In this document: piece by piece, positions 35,485 through 44,431 of the stretch
Layout of the letters: every line of letters begins with the position of its first letter
Position numbering within the stretch: position 1 is the stretch's first letter
DNA from: Polyangiaceae bacterium
GTDB taxonomy: Bacteria > Myxococcota_A > Polyangia > Polyangiales > Polyangiaceae
DNA length: 64,000 nucleotides
Direction: 5' to 3'
Assembly: GCA_041389725.1 (NCBI GenBank)
Contig: JAWKRG010000003.1
Coordinates: 806,001-870,000 of the forward strand
The notes under the pieces: generated by a model
Databases searched by the model: none
What the model was told of the DNA's origin: nothing
What the model saw: the letters and a program-made list of their open reading frames with translations, nothing else
Position numbers and translations under genes: made by a program

Positions 35485-37023
35485 ATGAGCAATCTCGATC
35501 AAAAGGTTTACCAGCTGGCAAACAAGTACCGTCCCTTGGCGGCGGAACTCCTCGCCGAGGTGGTGCGCATTCCCGCTGACTACGTGGACAAGGCGCCAGA
35601 CGCTGGCGGCGATCCGAGCTGTGGCCTTTCCAACCACGAGCAGCCTCGGCTCGAGTACCTCAAGCACCGCATCGTGGAGATCGGCGCGGTGCGCCGCCCC
35701 GAGGACGTGTTCTTCGACGACTACGGCAACCTGGTGTGGCAGGTCGAGGATCCCGACGACGGCGTCGCCCGCGCGGACAAGCGCGTCATCTACTTCGACG
35801 GTCACAGCGACACGGTGCAAGCGCTACGCCCCGCCTGGCGCGAGAAGACCGGCGGCCTCGACGCCTATGACGGGCTGGTAGATCGCTCCAAGCTCAACCG
35901 CGACTTCCTGAAGAAGGAGCTCGGACACCTGCCGCCCGACGGCGAGTGGGAGCACTTGCTATTCGGTCGCGGCGCGGCGGATCAGCTCAGCGGCGTGATC
36001 TCCGAAGTGGTCGCCACCAAGATCCTGCTCGAATTGGCCCCCGAGGGTGCGCTGAAGGGCGCCATCGTGCGCGCCTACGCCACCGTGTGCGAGGAAGACA
36101 ACGACGGCGGCGGCCCGATGTACGTGATGCGCGACGTGCTGCCCAAGTCAGGTCCCGAGCTGATCCCGGACGTGGTGGTGCTGACGGAAGGGACCGGCGA
36201 CGCGCAAAAGGGCGCTCTGGGGATCTACCGTGGCCAGCGCGGACGCATGCAGATCGAAGTCGAGATCATCGGACGCAGCTGCCACGGCTCCATGCCCTGG
36301 GAAGGGTTGAATCCGTTGGAATTCGGCGGCGCCATCGTGTCCGAGGCTGCAAAGAAGTACGACGCCCGTGAAGGATTCCTGGACGACGCTTTCTTGGGAC
36401 ACGGCACGCGCACGGCGTCCTGGGCGCGCCTGGACACGCCAAGCGACTGCGCGGTGCCGGATCGGTTCGTGATCCGCTTCGACCGTCGCTTGACCGTGGG
36501 CGAAACGCCGGAGCAGGCTGTTGCGGACGTCGAGGCCCTCAGCAGCGTGAAGGCGGCTCGCGACGCTGGCCTGTCCGTCAAGGTTTCGGTGCCGACCTAC
36601 GACCAGGCCACGTGGAAGGGTTACACCCTGCATAATCCGCAGACGTATCTCGGCTGGGCCACGCCGGAGTCACATCCAGCGATCCAAGCCGCGGTGACGA
36701 CCTACAAGGGCGTCATCACGCCCAACGCGCCCGCGAAGTGGCCCGGTGGCGGTTCGCTGTCGCCAACGCCTCGAGTCGATCGCTGGATCTTCTCGACCGA
36801 CGGCGTGGGCTTCCCGATCCCGACGCGAGACGAGGCCATCAAGGTGCCGTCGAGCAAGCGCTGGGTCGACTCGGGCCCCACGAAGCATCCGGCCATGTTC
36901 GGACTTGGCCCCGGCATCGAGCAGAACACTCACAAGATCGGCGAGTGCGTCGACTTGCGCGAAGTGGAACTCGCCGTCGCATTCCTCGCACGCTTCCCCA
37001 GCGTCTACGTGGCGCAGGGCTAG
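35485..37023 (+). CDS. ygeY: YgeY-family M20 metallohydrolase, enlarged form
   Basis: A 512-residue M20-type peptidase/amidohydrolase. Metal-site regions: FDGHSDTVQ, GRGAADQLSGVIS, TVCEEDNDGG with the catalytic Glu pair, LTEGTGD, and a late His in EQNTHKIGEC. E. coli YgeY is about 400 residues, so this version carries roughly 100 extra residues, mainly in the region around 115-165 and in the C-terminal third. The family is called a selenium-metabolism-linked hydrolase and is required for urate/purine use in gut bacteria; the substrate is not settled. The start at 35485 is chosen for GGAG upstream. Third gene of the arcC-ygeW-ygeY unit. Confidence 0.9.
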   Translation: MSNLDQKVYQLANKYRPLAAELLAEVVRIPADYVDKAPDAGGDPSCGLSNHEQPRLEYLKHRIVEIGAVRRPEDVFFDDYGNLVWQVEDPDDGVARADKRVIYFDGHSDTVQALRPAWREKTGGLDAYDGLVDRSKLNRDFLKKELGHLPPDGEWEHLLFGRGAADQLSGVISEVVATKILLELAPEGALKGAIVRAYATVCEEDNDGGGPMYVMRDVLPKSGPELIPDVVVLTEGTGDAQKGALGIYRGQRGRMQIEVEIIGRSCHGSMPWEGLNPLEFGGAIVSEAAKKYDAREGFLDDAFLGHGTRTASWARLDTPSDCAVPDRFVIRFDRRLTVGETPEQAVADVEALSSVKAARDAGLSVKVSVPTYDQATWKGYTLHNPQTYLGWATPESHPAIQAAVTTYKGVITPNAPAKWPGGGSLSPTPRVDRWIFSTDGVGFPIPTRDEAIKVPSSKRWVDSGPTKHPAMFGLGPGIEQNTHKIGECVDLREVELAVAFLARFPSVYVAQG

Positions 37024-37044
37024 CAACTCGACACGAAGCGTCGC

Positions 37045-37617
37045 TCAGCCTCGGCCGCGCCGCACGGCGCCGAGGTCGAGCTGGACTGCGTCGAAGGGCT
37101 CGGCGCGGGCGATTGCGTCGCCAGTGAACACGTGCACGACGACCCAAAGGTCGCCTTCGAGTCGCAGCACCTCGAGCGTCTTCACGGCGGGGTCCATCAG
37201 CCACAAGTGGCGCACACCGGCCCGAGCGTAGAGCGGCTGCTTTTCTCCGCGGTCATCCGCAGCAGTAGACGGCGAGAGAATCTCGCAGCAGAAGTCGGGG
37301 ACGACGGTGTAGGGGCCACGCTCTGGCTCGGCATAGCGTTCCGCACGCCACGCGGCCAAGTCTGGCGCGCGCACGTCGTCCAGGAAACGCACGCGAGGTT
37401 CGGCTAGCACGACCCAGCCCCCGGGTCCGCCAACGCCGAAGCCAAAGGGGCCACCCAGCAAAGTTCCAAGGCCAGCCGCGGCGCGGAGATGTTGCGGTCC
37501 AGGGCGCGGTGTCAAGCGGATCTCGCCTGCCACGATCTCGCCTAGGTGATCCTCGGGCACGGTCAGGAGTTCGTCCCACAGTCGGGCCAGCAGGTCGTCC
37601 ACGGCGAGCTGCGTCAT
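37045..37617 (-). CDS. Uma2 family (DUF820) restriction-endonuclease-fold protein
   Basis: A 190-residue protein with the Uma2 pattern: VNDLLARL-type start, ELVAGEIRLTPRPGPQH, strand VVLAEPRVRFLDDVRAPDLA, VVPDFCCEILSPSTAADDRGEKQPLYARAGVRHLWLMDP (PD-(D/E)xK-like core, Asp and Glu then Lys present). These proteins are very common and multi-copy in myxobacteria and cyanobacteria, with unknown function. It is convergent with ygeY and has no link to it. Confidence 0.85.
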   Translation of the reverse strand: MTQLAVDDLLARLWDELLTVPEDHLGEIVAGEIRLTPRPGPQHLRAAAGLGTLLGGPFGFGVGGPGGWVVLAEPRVRFLDDVRAPDLAAWRAERYAEPERGPYTVVPDFCCEILSPSTAADDRGEKQPLYARAGVRHLWLMDPAVKTLEVLRLEGDLWVVVHVFTGDAIARAEPFDAVQLDLGAVRRGRG

Positions 37618-37715
37618 CGCCGGTCAATATAGCGCGACTTGGAGTTCCGTGCGTACACGGGTGCTCAACGCGCATCCGCACCTCGAAGGAAGACGCCGCG
37701 CCTCGTGACCTCGCG

Positions 37716-37811
37716 TGAACTACGGCAGGTCTTTGCAGCAGCGGAAGCCCCTCCAGGCACGCTTGAACTACGGCAAGTCCTTGCAGCAGCGGAAGCCCGT
37801 CCAGGGGTCAG
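37716..37811 (-). repeat. 48-bp tandem duplication of the 3' end of an FGE-like gene
   Basis: The blocks 37716-37763 and 37764-37811 are near-identical copies; 37764-37811 covers the last codons of the gene ending at 37768. The extra copy lies after the stop codon and is in the same frame, so a read-through product would end in the same peptide GFRCCKDLP again. It shows a recent slippage or misalignment event. Confidence 0.8.
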
Positions 37812-38754
37812 CGAGAGCGGGGATCTTGTATGACGTGCACGACAGATCGTCCGACTGCGATACGGCGGTTCCACCACGCGTCGCGCACTCCCACGACCCT
37901 GAAGTCCTCGACTGCCACCACAAGCACTCATCTGTCATCTCGCGCACCGAGCCGCTCAGATCACGAATGCTGGCAAAGGGCTCGGCGGTGCCATGACAAT
38001 CGGGGCGCGCGCCGACGTCGCGCTTTGGCAGCCAACCTCCGGCTCCGCCTTTGGAGACATCGGCGCCTTCACAAGCCTGGGGATCGTAGGTATCACCGTA
38101 CGGGTACAGCGTCTTTCCGCCCTGGCTACAGGCGTTGTACCACTGGCTGTCGTTAGCGCGGAATGCTTCAGCATTGGGGTCTTCGTCCGGCGGCCACGGG
38201 ACTCGTCCGCCTCCCAACTTCCCGCACAATCGCTTGCCGGCCCATTTGCAGTACGCGAAGGCGTCGCACCAATCCACGCAGACGACCGGGCGCTTCGGGG
38301 TGGCCTCGGGCGTCCAGTGCTTGCCGATGATGCAATCAGCCCCTTCCATCGACGAAGGGTACTCCAGCGGCTGATACGTCTTGTTGTCGACCGTGCAGTC
38401 CGCGTGCTCTGAGCCCGGCGTGTCCTTCACCTGCTTCAAGAACTCCGCGTACTGCGCCTGCGTGACCTCCGTGCGGTCCATGCAGTACTTCACACCGCCG
38501 GGGCTCGCCAGCTGCACCATCGTCGGCCCGGGAAGGCCGTGGCAGGTCTCCGCCGTCGTGCCACCGGTCGCGCCGGCGCCGGCCTGTCCCGCGGCAGCCG
38601 TGCCGGCTTCTCCCCCCGCGGGCGCCGCGGCCATCCCGCCGCTTCCCCCGGACGTGCTAGCGCCCGATCCGTGATCCGAGCCCCTCGTCTCACCATCCGC
38701 GCATCCCCACAGGCAAATCAGCGCAATCGCCGTCAGGTGCCGCTTTCTCATCAT
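37768..38754 (-). CDS. Lipoprotein with formylglycine-generating-enzyme-like (SUMF1) domain, copy 1
   Basis: A 328-residue lipoprotein, start ATG 38754 with GGTGGG upstream, lipobox LWGC, Gly/Ala stalk to about residue 70. The rest is the FGE/SUMF1 (C-type-lectin-like) fold: GGVKYCMDRTEVTQAQYAEF, RPVVCVDWCDAFAYCKWAGK-type core, and the closing GFRCCKDLP. The pair of active-site cysteines of true formylglycine-generating enzymes is not evident: only one Cys is in the corresponding SCTSYK region. It may be a binding protein instead of an enzyme. It is a tandem paralogue of the next minus-strand gene. Confidence 0.85.
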   Translation of the reverse strand: MMRKRHLTAIALICLWGCADGETRGSDHGSGASTSGGSGGMAAAPAGGEAGTAAAGQAGAGATGGTTAETCHGLPGPTMVQLASPGGVKYCMDRTEVTQAQYAEFLKQVKDTPGSEHADCTVDNKTYQPLEYPSSMEGADCIIGKHWTPEATPKRPVVCVDWCDAFAYCKWAGKRLCGKLGGGRVPWPPDEDPNAEAFRANDSQWYNACSQGGKTLYPYGDTYDPQACEGADVSKGGAGGWLPKRDVGARPDCHGTAEPFASIRDLSGSVREMTDECLWWQSRTSGSWECATRGGTAVSQSDDLSCTSYKIPALADPWTGFRCCKDLP

Positions 38755-39695
38755 TGCCGTCCCACCCGCATGCGACGAGGATCCCACATTGCGCGCGCAG
38801 CGCCAGCCCGCGAACTCCGTGGCCCTCTTGCCGCGCCTCGTCACCACGCGTGCACTACGGCAAGTCCTTGCAGCAGCGGAAGCCCGTCCCGGAGTCAGGG
38901 GTCGCAGGCGTCTTGTAGGCCAGGCACGTCAGATCTTTCGACGATGACGTCGTGAACCCCCCCCGTGTTGCGCACACAAGGGAACTCTTCCCATTGGACT
39001 GCGGCCACCAGATGCACTCGTCAGTCATTTCGCCTACGGACCCGCTCAGGTCCCGGATACTGGCGAAAGGTTCGTCGGTCCCATGGCAATCCGGGCGCGC
39101 GCCAACGTCGCGCTTTGGCAGCCAACCTCCGGCTCCGCCCTTGGAGATATCCTCGCCTTCACATGCCTGGGACTCATAGGCGTCGCCGTAGGGATAGAGC
39201 GTCTTGCCTCCTTGACTGCAAGCGTTGTACCACTGGCTCTCGCTCGCTTGCAGCGCTGGTGCTTTGGGGTCCTCGGTCGCAGAGAGTTCGTTTCGCCCGC
39301 CTCCCACCTTCCCGCACAATCGCTTGCCAGCCCATTTGCAGTACGCGACGGCGTCGCACCAGTCCACACACACCACCGGACGATTTGGCGTGACCTCGGG
39401 CGTCCATGCCTTTCCGGCAATGCAAATCGCGCCTTCCATTGATGAAGGATACTGGTATGGCTCGTACTTTTGATTTGCTTCCGCACAATCGGGATGCTCC
39501 GAACCAGGTGAGTCCTTAACCTGCTTCAGGAATTCTGCGTACTGCGCCTGGGTGACCTCCGTGCGGTCCATGCAGTACTTCACACCGCCGGGGCTCGCCA
39601 GCTGCACCATCGTCGGCCCGGGAAGGCCGTCGCAGGTCTCCGCCGTCGTGCCACCGGTCGCGCCGGCGCCGGCCTGTCCCGCGGCAGCCGTGCCG
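38462..39695 (-). repeat. 144-bp near-identical segments shared by tandem FGE-like genes
   Basis: Bases 38462-38605 and 39552-39695 differ at one position by eye, although the flanking parts of the two genes are clearly more diverged. The segment encodes the stalk-to-domain junction. A very recent gene conversion or partial duplication explains this better than selection on the protein, since third codon positions are identical too. Confidence 0.85.
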
Positions 39696-39835
39696 CCCGT
39701 TCCGGCCTTTCCTCCGGCGGCGCTCGCTCCCGCTCCGAGCTTCGATCCGCTTCGGTCGTCGTCCGAGGACTGGAACAGGCCGCAGCCGGATAGCGTGATC
39801 AGCGAGAGTGCCATGAGCAGGTTCGTGTGGTTCAT
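38855..39835 (-). CDS. Lipoprotein with formylglycine-generating-enzyme-like (SUMF1) domain, copy 2
   Basis: A 326-residue protein, start ATG 39835 with GGAGGG upstream, lipobox LSGC, and Gly/Ala stalk. It follows the same plan as the neighbour 100 bases downstream (38754 start): KYCMDRTEVTQAQYAEFLKQ, VVCVDWCDAVAYCKWAGKR, GGWLPKRDVGARPDCHG, GFRCCKDLP. The two proteins are about three-quarters identical by eye, with the best match over the stalk-domain junction. The same single Cys (LTCLAYK) lies where FGE has two. Secreted surface protein; substrate unknown. Confidence 0.85.
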   Translation of the reverse strand: MNHTNLLMALSLITLSGCGLFQSSDDDRSGSKLGAGASAAGGKAGTGGTAAAGQAGAGATGGTTAETCDGLPGPTMVQLASPGGVKYCMDRTEVTQAQYAEFLKQVKDSPGSEHPDCAEANQKYEPYQYPSSMEGAICIAGKAWTPEVTPNRPVVCVDWCDAVAYCKWAGKRLCGKVGGGRNELSATEDPKAPALQASESQWYNACSQGGKTLYPYGDAYESQACEGEDISKGGAGGWLPKRDVGARPDCHGTDEPFASIRDLSGSVGEMTDECIWWPQSNGKSSLVCATRGGFTTSSSKDLTCLAYKTPATPDSGTGFRCCKDLP

Positions 39836-39858
39836 CGTCGTCCCTCCAATCAATGCCC

Positions 39859-42332
39859 TCAAAGCGGAATCGCGCCAGGGTTGCCTAGCCAGCGAGTGGT
39901 GCCCTGTACCCAGCTGGAGCCGGACGACAAGACCGGCACCCAGGAGTAGACGTCGGGATCCAGGAGTAGGAAATCACCCTTGCCGTCGCCATTCATGTCG
40001 GACACGGCCCATACCCGCGCCTTCTCGGTCAGCCCGCTTGGGTAGAAGGTGTAGGCGCCGCTGCACGGCGACTGCATGATGAACACCGCCGGCCCGCCTG
40101 GATTCCCGTCGGGGCGCGCGACCACTAGGTCCGTCTTTCCGTCCGCTTACGGTCGATGGGACCCGCCAAGGGCACGTCGCGCGGAGCACCCCACTGGCAC
40201 GCGCTGATCGTGGTCGGCATGCCGAGAGGATCCCACATCGTATAGAACGTGCCAGTGTAGGCGTCCCAGGCGCGCAACACCCGCCGGCCGTTGCTCTCTG
40301 CCACCAGCGGAATGCCACCGTGCCGTACCGCGGCCGCCTGACTGCCGGCGCTCGACGCTGCGATGGCGTTCGCCATCACGGCCGTGTTGAAGTTCCGCAC
40401 GTGCTTGGTTGCCCATCCCTGGGTCGAGAGCTGCATCTGGAATCGCGGCGCGGGCGAGCTGCCGGCTTGGCCAGGGTCGTAGACGACTACGTCGGTCTTG
40501 TTGTCGGAATCGTAGAGCCCGTGCAGGTGGCTGATGCGGCTAGTGAACCCTACGTTCACGCCACCCCAGGTCGAGCTGCCCCGCACCTTCCAGTACAGAT
40601 ACCCTGTAGTAGGCCGATAGATCGCGATCTCCCGAGTAGCGGTGTTTCCGTCGAACTCCACGTTGGGCAAGGGCACGTCGTACTGGTAGCCCCAAGCGTC
40701 CCAGCCCCAGCTGACGCAGTCGTGGCTCAGCGAGGACCAGCACCAAAGCCAGTAGAACTGAGTGTCAAAAGGATTGCTGGTGGTCAGCCCGCCTCGGCGC
40801 AAGACCGCGAAGTCGACGATATTGTCGTTGTCGTAGTAACCAGGGACGGGAATGTCGCCAACTCGCCCGAAGTCCCGCTCCAACAGCGAAGTGTAGCCCG
40901 AGCTGCTGGTGAGCACACGGAACCGACCAACCCCAGGCGTCGGCGCGCCGTCGGTCCCCGGCGGCTGCCAAACCGCAATGTCTCGCTTGCCGTCCCCATC
41001 GAAGTCGAGGGCGTCGAAGCCCGAACGATCACGGTAGTCGCCGAGTAGATTGCGCTTCCCGGTGTAGCCGTCGGCGTACGGTGCAAAGAACTGCGGGAAG
41101 TCAATCCGAATATCCGAGCGCATGATCTTCTTGACCTGCTCGGCCTGGGATTCGCTGAAGCTGCTGAGCTGACACCAACCTCCAACAGGATCGTTCAGGT
41201 ACATCATGGCGTTCGCGCCACGGCGGTAGACTCCCAGGCTGGGGTTGTCGCCAGCGAAGTTGAAGGCCAGCCCGGCAGTACCTGGCGTTCCAAGCCATTG
41301 CGTCTGGCCGGACGTGCACGTTCCTGTCGCCGAATTGTAGAGGCCACCGATGCAGCACGTAAGCGTGCAGTTCACATCGAATCCGCAGTTCTGACTGGCA
41401 CCGTCGATACCCCAGGTATGCTTGACGAACTTGTCGCCGCTGTATGACTGGGCGGCCGCACGCGTGCCGAAGTAGGTGTTGGGAGACCCCGCGCCGTAGT
41501 ACAGGTCCCAGTATTCCCAGTCGTTCGTCCCGACGCCGTCGTACTGGCGCTCGGGGTCGTTGCTCGAGGCCGGGTACATCGTGTGCTCGAGACCAACTAG
41601 GTGACCGAACTCATGGGCGAGCACGCGCGGGGCCCAGAACACGGAACGGTCGGCGTTGAAGGAAGAGGCACCCGCCCAAGGGCGCGCACCATCGTATCCA
41701 CCACCTCCGCATTCGGCGAGCCACATGATGATCTCACGGGGCTCACCGGCGCGAATCGCGGCAGCATGCATCCACTTATGCTCTGACGCCTCTTGACTAG
41801 GTTGAAACTCATTCAGTGATAGATTGGGATACACGAGTCGAAGCTCGTCTCGCACTTCGTCCCAACGCCGCTCCTCTCCGCTCGGCGAGATGTTCCAGAA
41901 GTGCGGCATCTTGTACTTCTCGATCCGCGAGATGTAGAACTGAACCCCGAGCGCCCTCACCGCGTCGTTCGCGATTTCGAGACTGGCGCGCATCTGGTCG
42001 TAGTCCGCCGTGTCCGGACCGCAGTTCGAGCCCGACGTGCAGCTCGAACAGGTAGTCTGCGTTGGCGGGTTCCAGAAGCACTTGGTCCACTCCGTCTGCG
42101 GATTGGTGCAGTCGTTCGCCATCATCACCATGCGCAGCGGGATGACGCGTTCGACTCCGAAGTTGGAGAACGCTTCCTGCGTCACCGCCTGTGGCGGGCT
42201 GTCGGTGGACGGCGGATCTTCAGCGCCGCAGCCGGTGTTCAGACAGAGCAAAAGCAGAGCCGAAAGCGCCGCACCAGAGCCGAGCCGAGCCGAGCGGAGC
42301 CGAGCCGAGCCGAGCCGAGCCGAGCCGAGCAC
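39859..42332 (-). pseudogene. Metzincin-type metalloprotease with FG-GAP repeats, frame broken near its 3' end
   Basis: The frame runs from GTG 42332 to a stop at 40125 (735 residues), and coding then clearly continues in another frame from 40125 to 39859 (WAVSDMNGDGKGDFLLLDPD). A one-base deletion near 40146 would explain it: with one extra C, Arg-Asn-Ala-Asp-Gly-Lys fits the FG-GAP pattern. The protein has a signal peptide (LLLLCLNTGC), a zinc site HEFGHLVGLEH of the HExxHxxGxxH type, and at least five FG-GAP/VCBS repeats (DFDGDGKRDIAVW, YYDNDNIVDFAV, YDSDNKTDVVVY). Secreted protease. The ATG with its ribosome-binding site (42339) is also out of frame because of a repeat. Real mutation or sequencing error cannot be told apart. 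Confidence 0.75.
42281..42330 (-). repeat. Pentanucleotide repeat at the start of the metalloprotease gene
   Basis: Ten units of CGAGC (plus strand), nine perfect and one GGAGC, fill 42281-42330. On the coding strand they encode the first residues of the signal peptide. As the unit is five bases, gain or loss of one changes the reading frame. One more unit would bring the ATG at 42339, which follows GGGGTGG, into frame with the protease. Confidence 0.9.
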
Positions 42333-42339
42333 TCACCAT

Positions 42340-42637
42340 GCCACCCCACGTTGTCATGGGTCGAGGATGAGGCTCTGGCTGTGCCCGATCAAGTCCCCGC
42401 AGCGAACGCAGGAACAACACATTGACGGTGATCAAGTCCGCGCCTCCGGCTCGAGTTCGTGCGAGATGGGTTGTGTGCACGTCATTGCAGCCAACCAACC
42501 AACCCTTGCGTAGCTTGGCGCGCTTCGCGGCGGTTGTGAGCGTCTCTGGTCGCGTCCCGCTGTCAGCCTCGGCAGGCGGTTCACTACGCGCAAGGACCGC
42601 ATCGCTCACTACGCAACGACCATCACGAGCGTCAGCG
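42340..42637. other. Intergenic region of about 300 bases
   Basis: Between the metalloprotease and the zinc-ribbon membrane protein, both on the minus strand. A minus-strand open frame covers it (from 42609), but its composition and lack of motifs give no reason to call it a gene. It should hold the promoter and leader of the protease gene. No clear hairpin was found. Confidence 0.5.
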
Positions 42638-44200
42638 CTACAGCGCCACGAACGTGACTAGCGCGGCGAGGCCTAGGGCTGCGCCGATGAACCCTAGGGC
42701 GAGGATGAGCAGTGGCGCCACGGGTCTGCCCTTTGCGGCCTCGGGAACACCGCCGACGCGTCGCTGGATCTCTTGGATCTCTTCATCGAGCTTCTGACGG
42801 CGTCGCGCCTCGTGGGAGTGCGTGATCATGGCCATGGGCGGCACCAGGATCAGAGCAAGCAACACCAGGATCCCGTAGCTGGAAGCTACCGCCGCCACCC
42901 AACTCATCTGGTAGTTGGCGTGGCGGATCTGTTTCGACTCGGTCTCGCCGGGTGCTGGCGGCGACATGCAGTAGTACTCCGCTCCGTCCGACGAATACTC
43001 GCCCGGCCCCGTCTGCGTCCATTCCGTGAAGACCCACATCGGCCCTTCGCAGCCCTGACACGCTTCAGGGCAGAGGGCGTAGCCCTGGACGCCCATGAGC
43101 GGATCCACGTTGAAACTGCATCGAGGAATCGCGACCAGAATGAGAAGTGCGAGCGCGATGACGGGCACCTTGACCAGCGCAGCGGGCAGCGCGGCGATCC
43201 CCGTCTTCAGCTCGGCGCGCTGCCGGGCCAAAGCGTTCATGTGTGCGCGATCGCGCGCGGCGTCCTGCTGAGCTTCGAGTGCAAGCGCGGCGGCGGCGGC
43301 CTGGGCTCGTTTGGCTTCACGCTTGGCTTCCCGTGCGCGCACACCGGGCGCGAGGTTCTGCGCGGCCAGCGCCGCCACCAATGCTTTCGCGCCGTAGCGG
43401 CCACTCGCGTTGTCGAACTCCTCCCCGGCCGCCTCGGTCGCGCCGCTCGCCTCCAGGGCGTCGATTCGCAAGAGCACCGTCGCCAGATCCACTGCGCGGT
43501 GAATGGGCACGTCACCGCTACGGCGACCGAGCACTTCGATCACGGCACCAGGGTTGCCCTCGGCGGCGCGCAAGCGTGCGATCGCCTCGCGGTAGGCGCT
43601 GTCCAACTCCAACAGCTCCGGCGCCGCGTCGCATTCGTCGAGCCACCCTTGTGCAGAACCCAGATCCCCTGCTCGCGTCGCGGCCGACGCCAAACGACAG
43701 CGAATCAAGTTGCATAGACCTGCGTCGCTGACGCGATCGAGGGCAGTCTCGAGCACGGCGCGCGCGTGAATGGCGTCGCGGTCCCCCACGTAGCGCTCGG
43801 CAAGGCGAATGGCCATCCAACACACGCGCCGTTCGTCCTCGCTCCCGGGCGTCGCGGGTGCGCTCGCTCTCGCTTGTTCCCAGGAGGCGCGGAGCTTGGT
43901 GAGACCCGCGCTCAGCGACAGGTCCACGCGCTCGAAGTCGAGCGGTGGCCGATTGAGATCGTAGAAGTGACCCGAGACGGGATTGGCCAACTGGGAGTTC
44001 AGTCGCGACAGGCGCGCGACTTCCTCGACCCGCGAGGGTCGCAGTCGCGCGCGTTCGTCGGCGGCTCGACTCACCACCAGGTTCGTGCGACTGCAGTAGT
44101 TGCAGCGCGCTTGTCCGCCTTCCTTGGGCGCCTCGATGGGCGCGCCGCAGCTCGCGCACTCCAGGGTGCGCACTTCCAGATCGAAGACGGTCCTACTCAC
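42638..44200 (-). CDS. Zinc-ribbon membrane protein, function unknown
   Basis: A 520-residue protein with likely start GTG 44200 (ACGAGG upstream); the frame extends further. The N-terminus is a zinc ribbon (LECASCGAPIEAP ... CNYCSRT). A long helical region with a coiled coil follows (about 270-320, AREAKREAKRAQAAAAALALEAQQ). Three hydrophobic helices are visible in the last third: VKVPVIALALLILVAIP, SWVAAVASSYGILVLLALI and VAPLLILALGFIGAALGLAA. Between the first two is a Cys-containing loop (CPEACQGCEGPMW). No enzyme motif. It is a family seen in myxobacteria; the role is unknown. It is divergent from the glutathione transferase. Confidence 0.75.
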   Translation of the reverse strand: MSRTVFDLEVRTLECASCGAPIEAPKEGGQARCNYCSRTNLVVSRAADERARLRPSRVEEVARLSRLNSQLANPVSGHFYDLNRPPLDFERVDLSLSAGLTKLRASWEQARASAPATPGSEDERRVCWMAIRLAERYVGDRDAIHARAVLETALDRVSDAGLCNLIRCRLASAATRAGDLGSAQGWLDECDAAPELLELDSAYREAIARLRAAEGNPGAVIEVLGRRSGDVPIHRAVDLATVLLRIDALEASGATEAAGEEFDNASGRYGAKALVAALAAQNLAPGVRAREAKREAKRAQAAAAALALEAQQDAARDRAHMNALARQRAELKTGIAALPAALVKVPVIALALLILVAIPRCSFNVDPLMGVQGYALCPEACQGCEGPMWVFTEWTQTGPGEYSSDGAEYYCMSPPAPGETESKQIRHANYQMSWVAAVASSYGILVLLALILVPPMAMITHSHEARRRQKLDEEIQEIQRRVGGVPEAAKGRPVAPLLILALGFIGAALGLAALVTFVAL

Positions 44201-44431
44201 CGCGAACCTCGTGATCGCTATCGCGATCGAGGGAGCGCCGCAACGCACACGGCTGGGCACAGTGCTTGGAATGCGCGGGCACCAGCTTCAAGGCGCCCAG
44301 GTCCTCGTTGTCGACGACAAGAGCGCACTTGGTCGACGCGATCGACACGCGGCGGCCGAAAGCACCCGCCCTTCCCGCGCGATTCCTCGGGCCGGTACGA
44401 ATCCTAGACGAGAGGCGCTAGGCTGCCGCCC

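Noticed and set aside
37768..39835. True formylglycine-generating enzymes serving a sulfatase
   Set aside because: No sulfatase gene is in the window, and the region matching the two active-site cysteines has only one Cys in each copy.
42220..42609. 129-codon minus-strand frame over the pentanucleotide repeat
   Set aside because: It is the out-of-frame continuation of the ATG at 42339. The protease domain is only in the other frame. It matters for the phase-variation idea but not as a separate gene.
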